From contig JACYLQ010000002.1 of NCBI GenBank assembly GCA_015272395.1, positions 1 to 64,000 on the forward strand: a DNA stretch of 64,000 bases, read 5' to 3'. The translations under genes and the position numbers were made by a program. The stretch comes from Calothrix sp. C42_A2020_038 (GTDB lineage: Bacteria; Cyanobacteriota; Cyanobacteriia; Cyanobacteriales; Nostocaceae). The first letter of the stretch is position 1, and every line of letters begins with the position of its first letter. This document shows, piece after piece, positions 18,286 through 28,697 of the stretch. A model generated the notes under the pieces. That model had not been told where the DNA came from. It worked only from the letters and a program-made list of their open reading frames with translations, and made no database searches.

Positions 18286-18505
18286 TGCTGAAAATACTAA
18301 AGAGGAATGAACGTCAGCCTATGTGAATAAGCGGGCTTGTGGACTTGAATCAATCATATGAACTTTATCAATATTAGTTTGCACTATTTTATTGTCAAAT
18401 AATGTAGTATCAAAATCTGGTGATATATCTCTAGTGTCTAAAAATTGTATTTTTTCTACAAAGCAGCTGCCAAAAACAAATTTATAGATTAATATAGATA
18501 ATCAG

Positions 18506-18578
18506 CCAGGGTTGGCCGATCGGTTTAGGCAACGAACTCATAATTCGTCCCAGACAGGTTCAACTCCTGTACCCTGGA
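18506..18578 (+). tRNA. tRNA with CAT anticodon (Met, or Ile after lysidine modification)
   Basis: 73 nt, all arms fold. The acceptor is CCAGGGT (18506-18512) with ACCCTGG (18571-18577) and discriminator A. The D arm keeps A14, GG18-19 and A21. The anticodon stem is ACGAA/TTCGT with loop CTCATAA, anticodon CAT at 18539-18541. The T arm is ACAGG/CCTGT with loop TTCAACT. CCA is not encoded. The C1-G72 pair argues against initiator tRNA (which has a C1-A72 mismatch). Elongator Met is most likely. A heptamer repeat tract begins right after it. Confidence 0.85.
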
Positions 18579-18695
18579 TTTTAAAAGTTAAAAGTTAGGA
18601 GTTAACAGTTGTGAGCTATGAGTTGAATATCTAACTCAGTATAAACGCTCCGGCTCTTCGCTTATATACTCCTAACTCCTAACTACCAACTCTTC

Positions 18696-19115
18696 TTACC
18701 TTTGTTCAAATCTAAACTCAGTACCAGTTCTGAGTCTTTCTTGATTGAGTCTTGGAGACATGATTAAGGATGTGTTATAGGGATTGGGTAAGTCTGGAGT
18801 TCTGATATATGGGTCATTCATTGCTTGCTGCACAATTATATCTCGGTAAAGAGCATTCACCAAGTCAGCATCTCTCTCAATTTCTTTTTCGGGAAAGGAA
18901 CTACGAAACGGCGAACCTGTGCCTAATATTAAGTCTGTATCTCGGTTTATACCTTGATTGCGGTAATAGTTTGGGCTATTTTTGAAAAAAGCCCTTTCCA
19001 TTACCTCACCTACAGTTTCATAATTTGGTGTGCTTTCTTGTGCTGTTGCAATAGATGGTACTGCTATCGCCACTAATGCAAATAAACTACTTAAAAATTT
19101 AAACTTTAAACCCAT
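18696..19115 (-). CDS. Secreted hypothetical protein
   Basis: 139 residues from the ATG at 19115, chosen because a GAGGAG site lies about 9 bases upstream and because this start gives a clean signal peptide (FLSSLFALVAIAVPSIATAQE, cleavage after ATA); the open frame extends 12 codons further. The mature part is polar, rich in Asn, Arg and Pro, with NYETVGEVMERAFF and RDTDLILGTGSPFRSSFPEK. It lacks Cys. No family recognised. Probably periplasmic. Heptamer repeats lie between its 3' end and the tRNA. Confidence 0.65.
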   Translation of the reverse strand: MGLKFKFLSSLFALVAIAVPSIATAQESTPNYETVGEVMERAFFKNSPNYYRNQGINRDTDLILGTGSPFRSSFPEKEIERDADLVNALYRDIIVQQAMNDPYIRTPDLPNPYNTSLIMSPRLNQERLRTGTEFRFEQR

Positions 19116-19245
19116 AATTAAATTACTCCTCTTTTCTAATGTCGAACTCATGTTGGCGCGATTTATTGGCGCATCTTAACTTATGCTTGGTTTGGGAACT
19201 CGGATGAGTTCAACTTTGGTGTAGCACAATTTTTTACCAGTTGTA

Positions 19246-19866
19246 ATGAGTTATTCCGCTGAAATTAGTCAAAATTCAGATGTTTGGGCTGTAAGTACTG
19301 ATATATATACCCTGCGTCATAAGTTATTAGATTTACTTTGTACTGAAGCGTATCAAGAAGGAGATTTTGTGCTTTCTTCTGGCGCCAAAAGTACATACTA
19401 TATAAACGGCAAGCTTGTAACGTTGCATCCAATTGGCGCCTTAGCAATTGGTCGTTTACTTCTAAGTATGCTACCAGCAGATACTCAAGCTGTGGCAGGA
19501 TTAACTTTAGGCGCCGACCCAATTGTAAGTGCTGTGAGTGTTGTATCCGCATACGAAAATAAACCTGTATGCGCGTTGATTATCCGTAAAGAAGCTAAAG
19601 GTCACGGTACACAAGCATACATAGAAGGACCAATTCTACCTACTGGCGCCAAAATTGTAGTGTTAGAAGATGTTGTCACAACTGGACAGTCTGCGATGAA
19701 GGCTGTAACTAGATTACGCAACGCTGGCTATACAGTTGACGAAGTAATTTCACTCGTAGATCGAAAACAAGGTGGCGCCGAGTTTTATAATTCGCAAGGG
19801 CTGAAGTTTGAAGCTGTATTTAATATTGAGGATATTCAAAAGAGATATAAAGAGTTACACATTTAA
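19246..19866 (+). CDS. pyrE: Orotate phosphoribosyltransferase
   Basis: 206 residues. It joins orotate and PRPP to give OMP in pyrimidine synthesis. It has the type I PRTase PRPP motif VVLEDVVTTGQSAMKAV (about 143-159), the flexible catalytic loop with KEAKGHGTQAYIEGP, and the N-terminal SGAKSTYYIN hood. Full length. It is divergent from the secreted protein gene, and a strong hairpin follows. Its pathway partner pyrG lies at 47-49 kb. The gene carries five GGCGCC sites in 0.6 kb, the densest cluster in the window. Confidence 0.96.
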   Translation: MSYSAEISQNSDVWAVSTDIYTLRHKLLDLLCTEAYQEGDFVLSSGAKSTYYINGKLVTLHPIGALAIGRLLLSMLPADTQAVAGLTLGADPIVSAVSVVSAYENKPVCALIIRKEAKGHGTQAYIEGPILPTGAKIVVLEDVVTTGQSAMKAVTRLRNAGYTVDEVISLVDRKQGGAEFYNSQGLKFEAVFNIEDIQKRYKELHI

Positions 19867-19872
19867 TTTGTT

Positions 19873-19895
19873 GCACAGGCATTAGGCGCCTGTGC
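19873..19895 (+). terminator. Hairpin after pyrE
   Basis: Perfect 8 bp stem GCACAGGC (19873-19880) / GCCTGTGC (19888-19895) with a 7-base loop, beginning 6 bp after the pyrE stop. No T run follows. It also contains a GGCGCC site. Confidence 0.5.
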
Positions 19896-19992
19896 AGTGA
19901 AGGTAATGTTAAATGTAACGGGCTTCGGCTAAAATTTGTGAATACATGTACTATTGATTTTGATTCATTAGTTTTTGGAGGTCGGTACACTT

Positions 19993-20817
19993 ATGGTTTT
20001 AGCCACATCCAAACACAAATTACCCATCATTACCTGGGAAAAACTCCCAGATGATTTCATACTGCCCGATGACCCTGTGGAAAATATTCAGCAACCCCCA
20101 CTCGCAGCAGCTGTTTCCGATGCTTTAATTGCAGCAAATTTGATTAAACCAGATATGCTGATTGCATCAAATTTTGGTATTGTCGCCAACATTAGCCAAA
20201 AAGCTGTTGTTAAGGCGCCAGATTGGTTATACATACCACATGTATCACCAGTTGCTGCTGGAGTAATTCGCCGTAGCTATACACCTAATCTAGAAGGTAG
20301 TCCTGTGGCTGTGGTGATGGAATTTCTTTCTGATACTGAGTACGGAGAATACTCAATTCGCCCCACACCACCTTATGGGAAATTATATTTCTACGAACAG
20401 GTATTACAAGTCCCTACTTACGTTATTTTTGACCCTCATACAGTTACTTTAGAAGTCAGGCACCTTGAAAATGGTCGGTATGCCTTACAGGAAGGAACAT
20501 CAGGACGGTTTTGGATTCCAGAATTAGAGTTATTTCTGGGAATTTGGCAAGGAACTCGTCCAGGATCAGATATTACTAATTGGCTACGATGGTGGGATGA
20601 AGCAGGTAATTTATTACTGTGGAGTTCCGAACAAGCGGAGCTTGAACGTCAACGCGCAGAAGCTGAACGTCAACGCGCAGAAGCTGAACGTCAACGTGCA
20701 GAAGCTGAACGTCAACGTGCAGATAACGCAACAGAGCAACTTGAAGTAGAACGACAGCGTGCGGAACTTTTTGCTGCGAAGTTGCGGGAACTTGGAATAA
20801 ATCCAGAGGCACCATGA
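19993..20817 (+). CDS. Uma2-family nuclease-like protein with coiled-coil tail
   Basis: 274 residues from the ATG at 19993 (GGAGG site at 19977-19981; an in-frame start 18 bp earlier is less likely). Residues about 60-195 match the Uma2/DUF820 PD-(D/E)XK-like domain, very abundant in cyanobacteria: KAPDWLYIP, VAVVMEFLSDTEYGEY and YVIFDPHTVTLEVRHLENGRY. The C-terminal 50 residues are a coiled coil made of seven-residue ERQRAEA units. Function of the family is unproved; nuclease activity is inferred from the fold. Possibly mobile or defence related. Confidence 0.85.
   Translation: MVLATSKHKLPIITWEKLPDDFILPDDPVENIQQPPLAAAVSDALIAANLIKPDMLIASNFGIVANISQKAVVKAPDWLYIPHVSPVAAGVIRRSYTPNLEGSPVAVVMEFLSDTEYGEYSIRPTPPYGKLYFYEQVLQVPTYVIFDPHTVTLEVRHLENGRYALQEGTSGRFWIPELELFLGIWQGTRPGSDITNWLRWWDEAGNLLLWSSEQAELERQRAEAERQRAEAERQRAEAERQRADNATEQLEVERQRAELFAAKLRELGINPEAP
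20644..20727 (+). repeat. In-frame 21 bp tandem repeat, four units
   Basis: Four units of 21 bp starting at 20644, 20665, 20686 and 20707, the last diverging at its end. Each encodes seven residues (ERQRAEA), so copy-number change would lengthen or shorten the coiled coil of the Uma2-like protein by one heptad without a frameshift. Confidence 0.9.
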
Positions 20818-20847
20818 CCTCTCCCAGACTTTTGGTGTTAATTTTAC

Positions 20848-20871
20848 GGGGCAGGCAATAATGCCTGCTCC
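20848..20871. repeat. Dispersed GGGCAGG hairpin between convergent genes
   Basis: GGGGCAGGC (20848-20856) pairs with GCCTGCTCC (20863-20871) with one wobble, followed by ACAAGAGAG. A close relative with the same flanking CACAAGA sits at 41943-41970, again just after a gene end. It probably acts as a bidirectional terminator between the Uma2-like gene and thiC. Confidence 0.65.
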
Positions 20872-20883
20872 ACAAGAGAGATT

Positions 20884-22272
<1,389 letters not shown>

Positions 22273-22274
22273 TC

Positions 22275-22377
22275 ATTTCCTTCGTAAAAGAGCTTCCCTC
22301 CGCTGGTATTACCCAGACTCAGGTGTTAAGGGTGTAATCTCAGCCCGGTTTGACGCAGGCACCCCTAGCAAGGAAAT
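22275..22377 (-). promoter_or_regulatory. TPP riboswitch of thiC
   Basis: On the minus strand the conserved TPP-aptamer blocks appear in order: GGGGTGCC, GGCTGAGATTACACCC, CTTAACACCTGA, GGGTAATACCAGCG and GGAGGGAAGC (about 22291-22370). Outside the core, ATTTCCTT and AAGGAAAT (22275-22282 against 22370-22377) can close a further 8 bp stem. The downstream strand of that stem contains the AAGGA before the thiC start, so ligand binding could hide the ribosome-binding site. Confidence 0.95.
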
Positions 22378-22602
22378 TAATCCTACCATCAACATTGTGA
22401 CGGTTTTTTGCAAAGTTAAAAATTAATTAATGTAAGCCTAAATTAAATTCATACATTTTTCCTGTGGTTTTGTAAAGCAGCTTGTGCCATAAGCATCCTG
22501 TCTGTGATTCCAAAATTTGAACAGAGAACATCAAAGAGCGCTCTTTTGGAAGCAGGATTACGATATGATTGTCGTTCTTAGAATGCCCGATTCCCTCTTG
22601 TC

Positions 22603-23214
22603 ATGTCCAATAAGTATATTATTTTTTACAAACCATACGGTGTTCTGTGCCAATTTACGCGCGATACACCAGAACGTAAAACGCTTCAGGATTATATTGA
22701 TGTTAGTGATGTTTACCCTGTTGGGCGCCTAGACTGGGATAGCGAAGGTTTAGTGTTGTTAACTAACCACGGACAATTGCAACACCGTTTGTCGAATCCC
22801 AAATTTGGACACGAACGAAGTTATTGGGTACAAGTTGAACGTATTCCCGATCAAGCAGCTTTGGAGAAGCTACGCAGTGGTGTAGAAATACAAGATTATC
22901 GTTCTCGATCAGCGAAAGTACAATTATTAACAGAAGAACCAGGTTTACCCGAACGTGACCCGCCAATCAGATTTAGAAAAAATGTGCCAACGGCATGGTT
23001 AGAAATAACGCTTTCTGAAGGAAAAAACCGTCAGGTTAGGAGAATGACCGCAGCAGTGGGATTTCCGACTTTACGGTTAGTACGTTTTCAAATTGCCCAT
23101 TTAACTCTAGAAAATTTAAACTTGGGTGAATGGCGTGACCTCACATCAATAGAAGTCGATTTGCTGCATAATATTGTCTTTAACAGCCGTAATTATAAGT
23201 ACAGACTTAGTTAA
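22603..23214 (+). CDS. RsuA/RluE-family pseudouridine synthase
   Basis: 203 residues. Single catalytic domain without an S4 domain: FYKPYGVLCQF at the N terminus, catalytic PVGRLDWDSEGLVLLTN (Asp about residue 45), the middle RSYWVQVER, and the C-terminal EGKNRQVRRMTAAVGFPTLRLVR. The short, S4-less form and sequence resemble E. coli RluE, which modifies 23S rRNA U2457; the target is inferred. Lone gene, divergent from thiC, about 230 bp after the riboswitch. Confidence 0.9.
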   Translation: MSNKYIIFYKPYGVLCQFTRDTPERKTLQDYIDVSDVYPVGRLDWDSEGLVLLTNHGQLQHRLSNPKFGHERSYWVQVERIPDQAALEKLRSGVEIQDYRSRSAKVQLLTEEPGLPERDPPIRFRKNVPTAWLEITLSEGKNRQVRRMTAAVGFPTLRLVRFQIAHLTLENLNLGEWRDLTSIEVDLLHNIVFNSRNYKYRLS

Positions 23215-23480
23215 AAACCCAGATGATTTTCCTTTTATAAACAATTAAGCAAATCTTAAATTTTTATTAACTTTTCTATTAAATCAACATTACAGCAAAG
23301 AAAAGTTGTTGAAAGCTTTGAAGTTATGTGAGTTTTTAGCACAAGGAGGGTGTGGCGTTTGAAATTTATATGAGATTTTGTATTAAAAGTTCTAGAAAGA
23401 AGTAGTGAAAGCAGTATAATTAAACTCCTTTCAGATTTATCAGCATTATTAATTCGGGTGCTTTTTTACTAAATGATTTT

Positions 23481-25160
23481 ATGAGCCGTAATCAGACATC
23501 TAGCTGGAATCGTATTTCCCAAGAGCAAGATAAGATATTCTCTTTGCCTTCAACACGTTTGGAACTGGTGCCTGATAGGGTTATAACTAGCGAGCTAAAC
23601 GAAACAGCCGAATTTTACCCATGTGAGGGTGAATTGTCATACCGTAGCCTATATGAAGAATCACCTTCGATTCACTTTGCACTCGATCCCAAAGGGATGA
23701 TCCTATCAGTAAATCGCTTTGGTGCAAACTCACTTGGTTACGCTAAAGATGAACTAGTTGACAAACCTATTTTTCAGTTGTTTGCGACAAGTGAGCGTGA
23801 ACGTTTATCGAGTGTAATACTAAGTTTGTTTAAAATATCATCTCCTGGTGAGGTTGTGAATTCAGAGTTTCGGTTAAATTGCCTAAATAGTGAAGTCATT
23901 TGGGTAAAGGTAACCGTGCGAATTTTACCGGGTGAAGAAAAAAACCCGGTTGTTTTGATGGTATGCGAGGATATTACTGCACACAAGCGTTTGGAAGTTG
24001 CTTATCTTGAAAGTGAACAGCAATTTCAGATCATAGCTAACAATGCTCCTGTAATGTTATGGATGGCAAATAGTAATGGGCTATACCACTTTTTCAATAA
24101 GTTTTGGCTTGATTTTACAGGACGCACTATTGAACAAGTGCAAGGTATCGGATGGCTTGAGAATGTACATGTAGACGATAAAATAGAGTGTTTGCAAACC
24201 TATTATTCAGCATTGAACACTCGGAAAAAGTTTCATATGGAGTACCGTTTGCAGCGCGCGAATGGTGAGTATCGTTGGATTTCAGATACAGGTATTCCCA
24301 AATTTACACCTAGTGGAGAGTTTGCTGGTTATATTGGTTGCTGTGTAGATATTACTGAAGGTAAATTGGTCGAAGTCGGTGTGTTACAAAGCGAAACTGA
24401 GAAGGAAACACAGTTGGAGATGGAAAAGTTGAATCGTCTTAAAGATGAGTTTCTTAGCACAGTATCGCACGAGTTGCGTACACCTTTGACAAATATGAAA
24501 ATGGCAATTCAGATGCTGGGTATTGCGCTCAAAATTGGTCAAGTACAAGAAGTGACACAGCAAATACATCCGAAAACTGCACGCTATTTTCAGATTTTGA
24601 ATAATGAGTGCGAACGTGAGATTAATCTAATTAATAACTTTTTAGATTTACAAAAACTTGACATCAATAATAAACCTTTAGTTTTAGAAGCGGTATTTGT
24701 TCAGGAATGGTTGGTAAAGGTAGTGGAATTGTTCAAAGCAAGGAACCGTTATTGCCTTTGTCACTTGTATGTTGATATTGACCCCAATCTTCCTCAATTA
24801 GTTACTGACCCATTTAGTTTAGAGCGTATTTTAATCGAATTACTCACTAATGCATGTAAATTTAGCCCAGTGGGTGAAGAGGTTATCGTTAGCGCAAGCT
24901 TCAAATCACAGAAATTGAAATCGCAGTTTATTGAAATTAGAGTTACTAATACGGGTGTTGAGATTCCTAAATCTGAGTTACCCCTAATTTTTGATAAGTT
25001 CTATCGTATTCCCAGCAACGACCCTTGGAAACGAGGTGGTACAGGTTTAGGTTTAGCGCTGGTTCAAAAACTGACAAAGTATTTGCAAGGAACAATCGAA
25101 GTTGAAAGCGGGTCAAATTGCACCTGCTTTAGCCTCAAGCTGCCTGTGTGTAGGGATTAG
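23481..25160 (+). CDS. Two-PAS sensor histidine kinase
   Basis: 559 residues, soluble. PAS 1 is at about 52-172 (ending CEDITAHK) and PAS/PAC 2 at about 178-295 (YIGCCVDITEGK). A short coiled coil leads to the HisKA box with His330 (TVSHELRTPLTNM), and then to the HATPase domain (about 415-555) with N box (LLTNACKFSP) and G2 (GGTGLGLALVQK). The G1 box reads NTGVEIP rather than DNGxGIP, as in many cyanobacterial kinases, with Asn in place of the usual Asp. No response regulator adjacent. An N-terminal 50 residues of unknown fold. Confidence 0.9.
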   Translation: MSRNQTSSWNRISQEQDKIFSLPSTRLELVPDRVITSELNETAEFYPCEGELSYRSLYEESPSIHFALDPKGMILSVNRFGANSLGYAKDELVDKPIFQLFATSERERLSSVILSLFKISSPGEVVNSEFRLNCLNSEVIWVKVTVRILPGEEKNPVVLMVCEDITAHKRLEVAYLESEQQFQIIANNAPVMLWMANSNGLYHFFNKFWLDFTGRTIEQVQGIGWLENVHVDDKIECLQTYYSALNTRKKFHMEYRLQRANGEYRWISDTGIPKFTPSGEFAGYIGCCVDITEGKLVEVGVLQSETEKETQLEMEKLNRLKDEFLSTVSHELRTPLTNMKMAIQMLGIALKIGQVQEVTQQIHPKTARYFQILNNECEREINLINNFLDLQKLDINNKPLVLEAVFVQEWLVKVVELFKARNRYCLCHLYVDIDPNLPQLVTDPFSLERILIELLTNACKFSPVGEEVIVSASFKSQKLKSQFIEIRVTNTGVEIPKSELPLIFDKFYRIPSNDPWKRGGTGLGLALVQKLTKYLQGTIEVESGSNCTCFSLKLPVCRD

Positions 25161-25339
25161 GGTACATAATAGGTTACAATTATTGCCTATGATACGTATG
25201 ATAGTTATGCACTCTATGGTGCGTGACGCTATCATATTACTAGCTTCGTCGTAAGGATGTTGGTGTTGTCTCGCACCTTACGGCGCCTATGAGATTGTTG
25301 GCTTCAAGCTCCTTGAACCGGAACTAAGGAATTTCCGTA

Positions 25340-27412
25340 ATGTTGATTTGCCCTGAGTGTAAATTCGAGAACCCCAATAAAAATAAGTTTTGTCAAAATT
25401 GTGGCACTTCCCTGACTGAACGAGGTTGTCCTGCTTGCGGCGCCGATGTGCCTGTTAATGCTGAACAATGTCACTATTGCGGCAGGTATTGCGGCACAGT
25501 TTGGTGGGCTATCATTAAATTTGATCAGTCTAATGGCAGTGTTCCTGTTGTTGACTCTTTGGACGAAGCTGTTGAAATACCATCCGATGAGGAAATCACT
25601 GTTATTACAGTTTCTATTCCAACACCAGAGGTGGAAAATCAAGAAGCTCCTCCTAAGTCAAGATTAGCAGACTTAGCTTCTGGACGTACATTTGATGTCG
25701 GTTCGTACTTGGATAATCAGCAGCGGTATAAAATACTTGAAGTATCATTACCAGAAGTCGATAACGTTGTTAGTGAAAAAGAATTGTTTGCACGAGTATT
25801 GGATTGTCAACCGTATCAAGTTACACCAATCAACGCTTGTTTAGAAAATTCAGAATTAAAAAATCAGGTTGAGGTTGCAAGAGTTCCTGATATAGCAAAA
25901 CCTTATTTAGCTTTACATTCACTGCGTAATTACGGAATTCCACTAATTCATGATGCTTGGCAAGAAGAAAATATTGAGGTAGTTCTTCTTGAGGAGCGTT
26001 CAAATTTAGAATATTTACTGGAACTTTGGCGAGAAGATCAAACTACGTCTTTACAAGTTGTGCATTATTTCCACCGCATGACTCAGCTTTGGCAAATGCT
26101 TGAACCTTTTAATTGTCGTCAGAGCTTATTGGAGTTAGTAAATTTACGCTTAGATGAAGACCAAGAGTTAGTACTGCAACGACTTTACCAAGAAGTTCCA
26201 ACGTACATCAATACAGAGTTTGAAGCTTTTGACCCAGAGGAAACACCTTTAGAAACCGAGTCGTTAAGTATCAAGAGACTTGGCAATGTTTGGCATAGTT
26301 TATTCAAACAGTCGCAACGCACACAATTTGGCGCCTTGGTACAATTGTTAGGAGATTTAGATGCTGGTAGTATCGAAACCATAGAGCAGTTACAAGCAAG
26401 GTTACGGACAATTGCTGCTGAACTTGAACCAACGGCATCTAGTCATAATATTGATAGCATCCACGAGTTAGACGATGTGACGGTTACGATGGCATCGACA
26501 TCAAATCCTGCGGCACCTACTGTTCTACAATTTGAAGAACCGGAGGAGAATGAAATCAAAAGCGATGATATGCCTACAGTCGTTCTCCCGATGCAATTAA
26601 ACAGTCTCGACAATGCAGGACTTACCGATGTTGGTCGTCAACGCGACCACAACGAGGATTATTTTGGTATTGAAACAAGAGTCAATAAAGTTGAATTCCC
26701 AAAAGCGCAAGCAATTGCAGCGCGTGGTTTGTACATTTTATGCGATGGGATGGGTGGACATGCTGGTGGTGAAGTCGCTAGTGAGTTAGCTGTTAGTACC
26801 TTACGAGATTATTTTAATTCGTACTGGAATTTTAATCATTTACCAAGTATTGATATTATTCGCGAAGGAGTACGTCAAGCAAATAAAGCAATTTACGACC
26901 TCAACCAAAAAGATGCTCGTTCGGGTGTTGGCAGAATGGGAACTACATTAGTGATGCTGTTAGTTCAAGATACCCATGTTGCTGTTGCCCATGTTGGTGA
27001 TAGTCGTTTGTATCGTTTGACTCGTAGGGGACTTGAACAAATCACTATTGACCACGAAGTGGGTCAGCGTGAAATTTTACGTGGAGTTGAGGCAAGCATT
27101 GCCTATGGGCGCCCAGATGCGTATCAACTGACACAAGCTCTTGGACCACGTGATGATAATTTGATTGACCCAGAAGTACAATTTCTCCAAATAAATGAAG
27201 ATAGTTTATTTATTCTTGCTTCAGACGGCTTAACGGATAATAATTTACTCGAAACAAATTGGCAAACGCATCTCAAGCCTTTACTGAGTTCTAATGCTAA
27301 CTTAGAAAAGGGCACGCGCGAGCTAATCGACTTAGCGAACAAGCACAACGGTCATGACAACATAACTGCTGTACTTGTGAGAGCAAAAGTACGTCCAAAT
27401 CCAGGTAATTAA
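25340..27412 (+). CDS. PP2C-type protein phosphatase with N-terminal zinc ribbons
   Basis: 690 residues. Two zinc ribbons come first (Cys pairs 4/7, 18/21, 30/33, 44/47). A long middle region (about 90-420) follows, with a kinase-like or regulatory look (GIPLIHDAWQEENIEVVLLEE) and no clear family. The PP2C (Ser/Thr phosphatase) domain is at about 425-690: GLTDVGRQRDHNEDYFG, CDGMGGHAGG, VGDSRLYRLTR and HDNITAVLVRA, with all metal Asp residues visible. It removes phosphate from Ser/Thr residues. The next gene, 14 bp downstream, is an FHA-Ser/Thr kinase, so the two probably form a matched signalling pair. A GTG start follows for the kinase. Confidence 0.92.
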   Translation: MLICPECKFENPNKNKFCQNCGTSLTERGCPACGADVPVNAEQCHYCGRYCGTVWWAIIKFDQSNGSVPVVDSLDEAVEIPSDEEITVITVSIPTPEVENQEAPPKSRLADLASGRTFDVGSYLDNQQRYKILEVSLPEVDNVVSEKELFARVLDCQPYQVTPINACLENSELKNQVEVARVPDIAKPYLALHSLRNYGIPLIHDAWQEENIEVVLLEERSNLEYLLELWREDQTTSLQVVHYFHRMTQLWQMLEPFNCRQSLLELVNLRLDEDQELVLQRLYQEVPTYINTEFEAFDPEETPLETESLSIKRLGNVWHSLFKQSQRTQFGALVQLLGDLDAGSIETIEQLQARLRTIAAELEPTASSHNIDSIHELDDVTVTMASTSNPAAPTVLQFEEPEENEIKSDDMPTVVLPMQLNSLDNAGLTDVGRQRDHNEDYFGIETRVNKVEFPKAQAIAARGLYILCDGMGGHAGGEVASELAVSTLRDYFNSYWNFNHLPSIDIIREGVRQANKAIYDLNQKDARSGVGRMGTTLVMLLVQDTHVAVAHVGDSRLYRLTRRGLEQITIDHEVGQREILRGVEASIAYGRPDAYQLTQALGPRDDNLIDPEVQFLQINEDSLFILASDGLTDNNLLETNWQTHLKPLLSSNANLEKGTRELIDLANKHNGHDNITAVLVRAKVRPNPGN

Positions 27413-27426
27413 ATAAATTTCGTAAT

Positions 27427-28632
27427 GTGGTTACGCTCACCTTATTAGAACCGCTAGAAAAAAAACCCCTTCAAAAGTGGAGTTTTAGCGATGAATCTTT
27501 GATTCGCATTGGTCGCTCGGCTGATAATCATATTGTCATCGCTGATGATTTAGTATCTCGCTATCATCTTGAACTGAGACGAGTCGGTACAGGTGAGCAA
27601 AATAGTGCTTGGCACTTAGTTAGTAAAGGTATTAATGGCACTTTTGTCAATGGTGTTTTGGTAACTCAAGCACCGATACCTGATAATTGCTTACTGCAAC
27701 TGGCAAATGGTGGTCCTTTATTAAAGTTTCAAGCTCAACAAGTTGAGCAAGTTGCTGTAATCCCGAACCCATTACCGACTTGCACTCACGAAGGTAATAA
27801 TCCAAATAATTTATTTTGTATTCATTGTGGTCAACCTTTAAATGTCCAGAAAATAGTTCGTAATTACCAAGTATTGCGAACTCTTGGACAGGGAGGTATG
27901 GGTACTACTTTTTTAGCTTGGGATTCTTTGGGAAAAATTTCTGGGCGCCCGCAACTGCTAGTATTGAAGCAAATGAATGCTGATATGGCACGAATTGCGA
28001 AAGCACAGGAACTATTTGAACGCGAAGCAAATACCTTAAAGTCGCTATCCCATCCCGGTATTCCAAAGTATTATGACTTCTTTGTCGAGGATGGTAAGAA
28101 ATATCTAGCAATGGAATTAGTCCACGGGGAAGATTTAGAGAAGCTAGTCTTATTAAAAGGACCAGTAAATCCAAATCAGGCGATTTTTTGGATGATTCAA
28201 ACCTGTGATGTGCTTGATTATTTGCATTCTCAAGACCCACCACTAATTCATCGCGACATTAAGCCGGCCAATTTAATGATGCGTTCGTCTAACAACAATA
28301 TCGTAGTACTAGATTTTGGCGCCGTCAAAGAAAGTTCGACGATACCGGGTACACGTATAGGTGCAGAAGGATATTGTGCCCCCGAACAGGAACGAGGGCA
28401 ACCTTTAACTCAATCAGATTTGTATGCAATTGGTCCGACTCTGATCTTCTTATTATCAGGTGAAAGTCCATTTAAATACTACCGCCAACGTGGGCGCCAG
28501 TTTCGGTTTGAAACCGCAAGTATTCCTACAATTACCCCTAAACTTAGAGAAATAATCGACCGCTTGACAGAACCATTGCCGCGCGATAGATATCAAACAG
28601 CTAAAGAGGTAATTAATGCTTTAAATAGTTAG
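27427..28632 (+). CDS. FHA-domain Ser/Thr protein kinase
   Basis: 401 residues from GTG at 27427. FHA domain about 20-100 (IGRSADNHIVIADDLVSRYH, NGTFVNG) for binding phosphothreonine. A zinc ribbon (CTHEGNNPNNLFCIHC, 119-134) sits in between. The Hanks-type kinase occupies 147-401: Gly loop LGQGGMG, Lys181, catalytic HRDIKPAN (275-282), DFG 296-298, APE 318-320. All catalytic residues are present. The carrier of both FHA and zinc ribbon, next to a PP2C with zinc ribbons, suggests a shared regulatory complex (inference). Heptamer repeats follow. Confidence 0.92.
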   Translation: MVTLTLLEPLEKKPLQKWSFSDESLIRIGRSADNHIVIADDLVSRYHLELRRVGTGEQNSAWHLVSKGINGTFVNGVLVTQAPIPDNCLLQLANGGPLLKFQAQQVEQVAVIPNPLPTCTHEGNNPNNLFCIHCGQPLNVQKIVRNYQVLRTLGQGGMGTTFLAWDSLGKISGRPQLLVLKQMNADMARIAKAQELFEREANTLKSLSHPGIPKYYDFFVEDGKKYLAMELVHGEDLEKLVLLKGPVNPNQAIFWMIQTCDVLDYLHSQDPPLIHRDIKPANLMMRSSNNNIVVLDFGAVKESSTIPGTRIGAEGYCAPEQERGQPLTQSDLYAIGPTLIFLLSGESPFKYYRQRGRQFRFETASIPTITPKLREIIDRLTEPLPRDRYQTAKEVINALNS

Positions 28633-28697
28633 GAGTTAGGAGTTATGAGTTGAGAATGATCAATGCAGAATCTAACCCCTAACCCCTAACTCCTTTC

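Noticed and set aside
17780..18310. 176-codon open frame on the plus strand
   Set aside because: Antisense to the exported protein gene at 17590-18285, whose signal peptide and linker are convincing.
20576..20875. 99-codon frame on the minus strand with repeated LLHVDVQ units
   Set aside because: It is the reverse of the 21 bp repeat in the Uma2-like gene.
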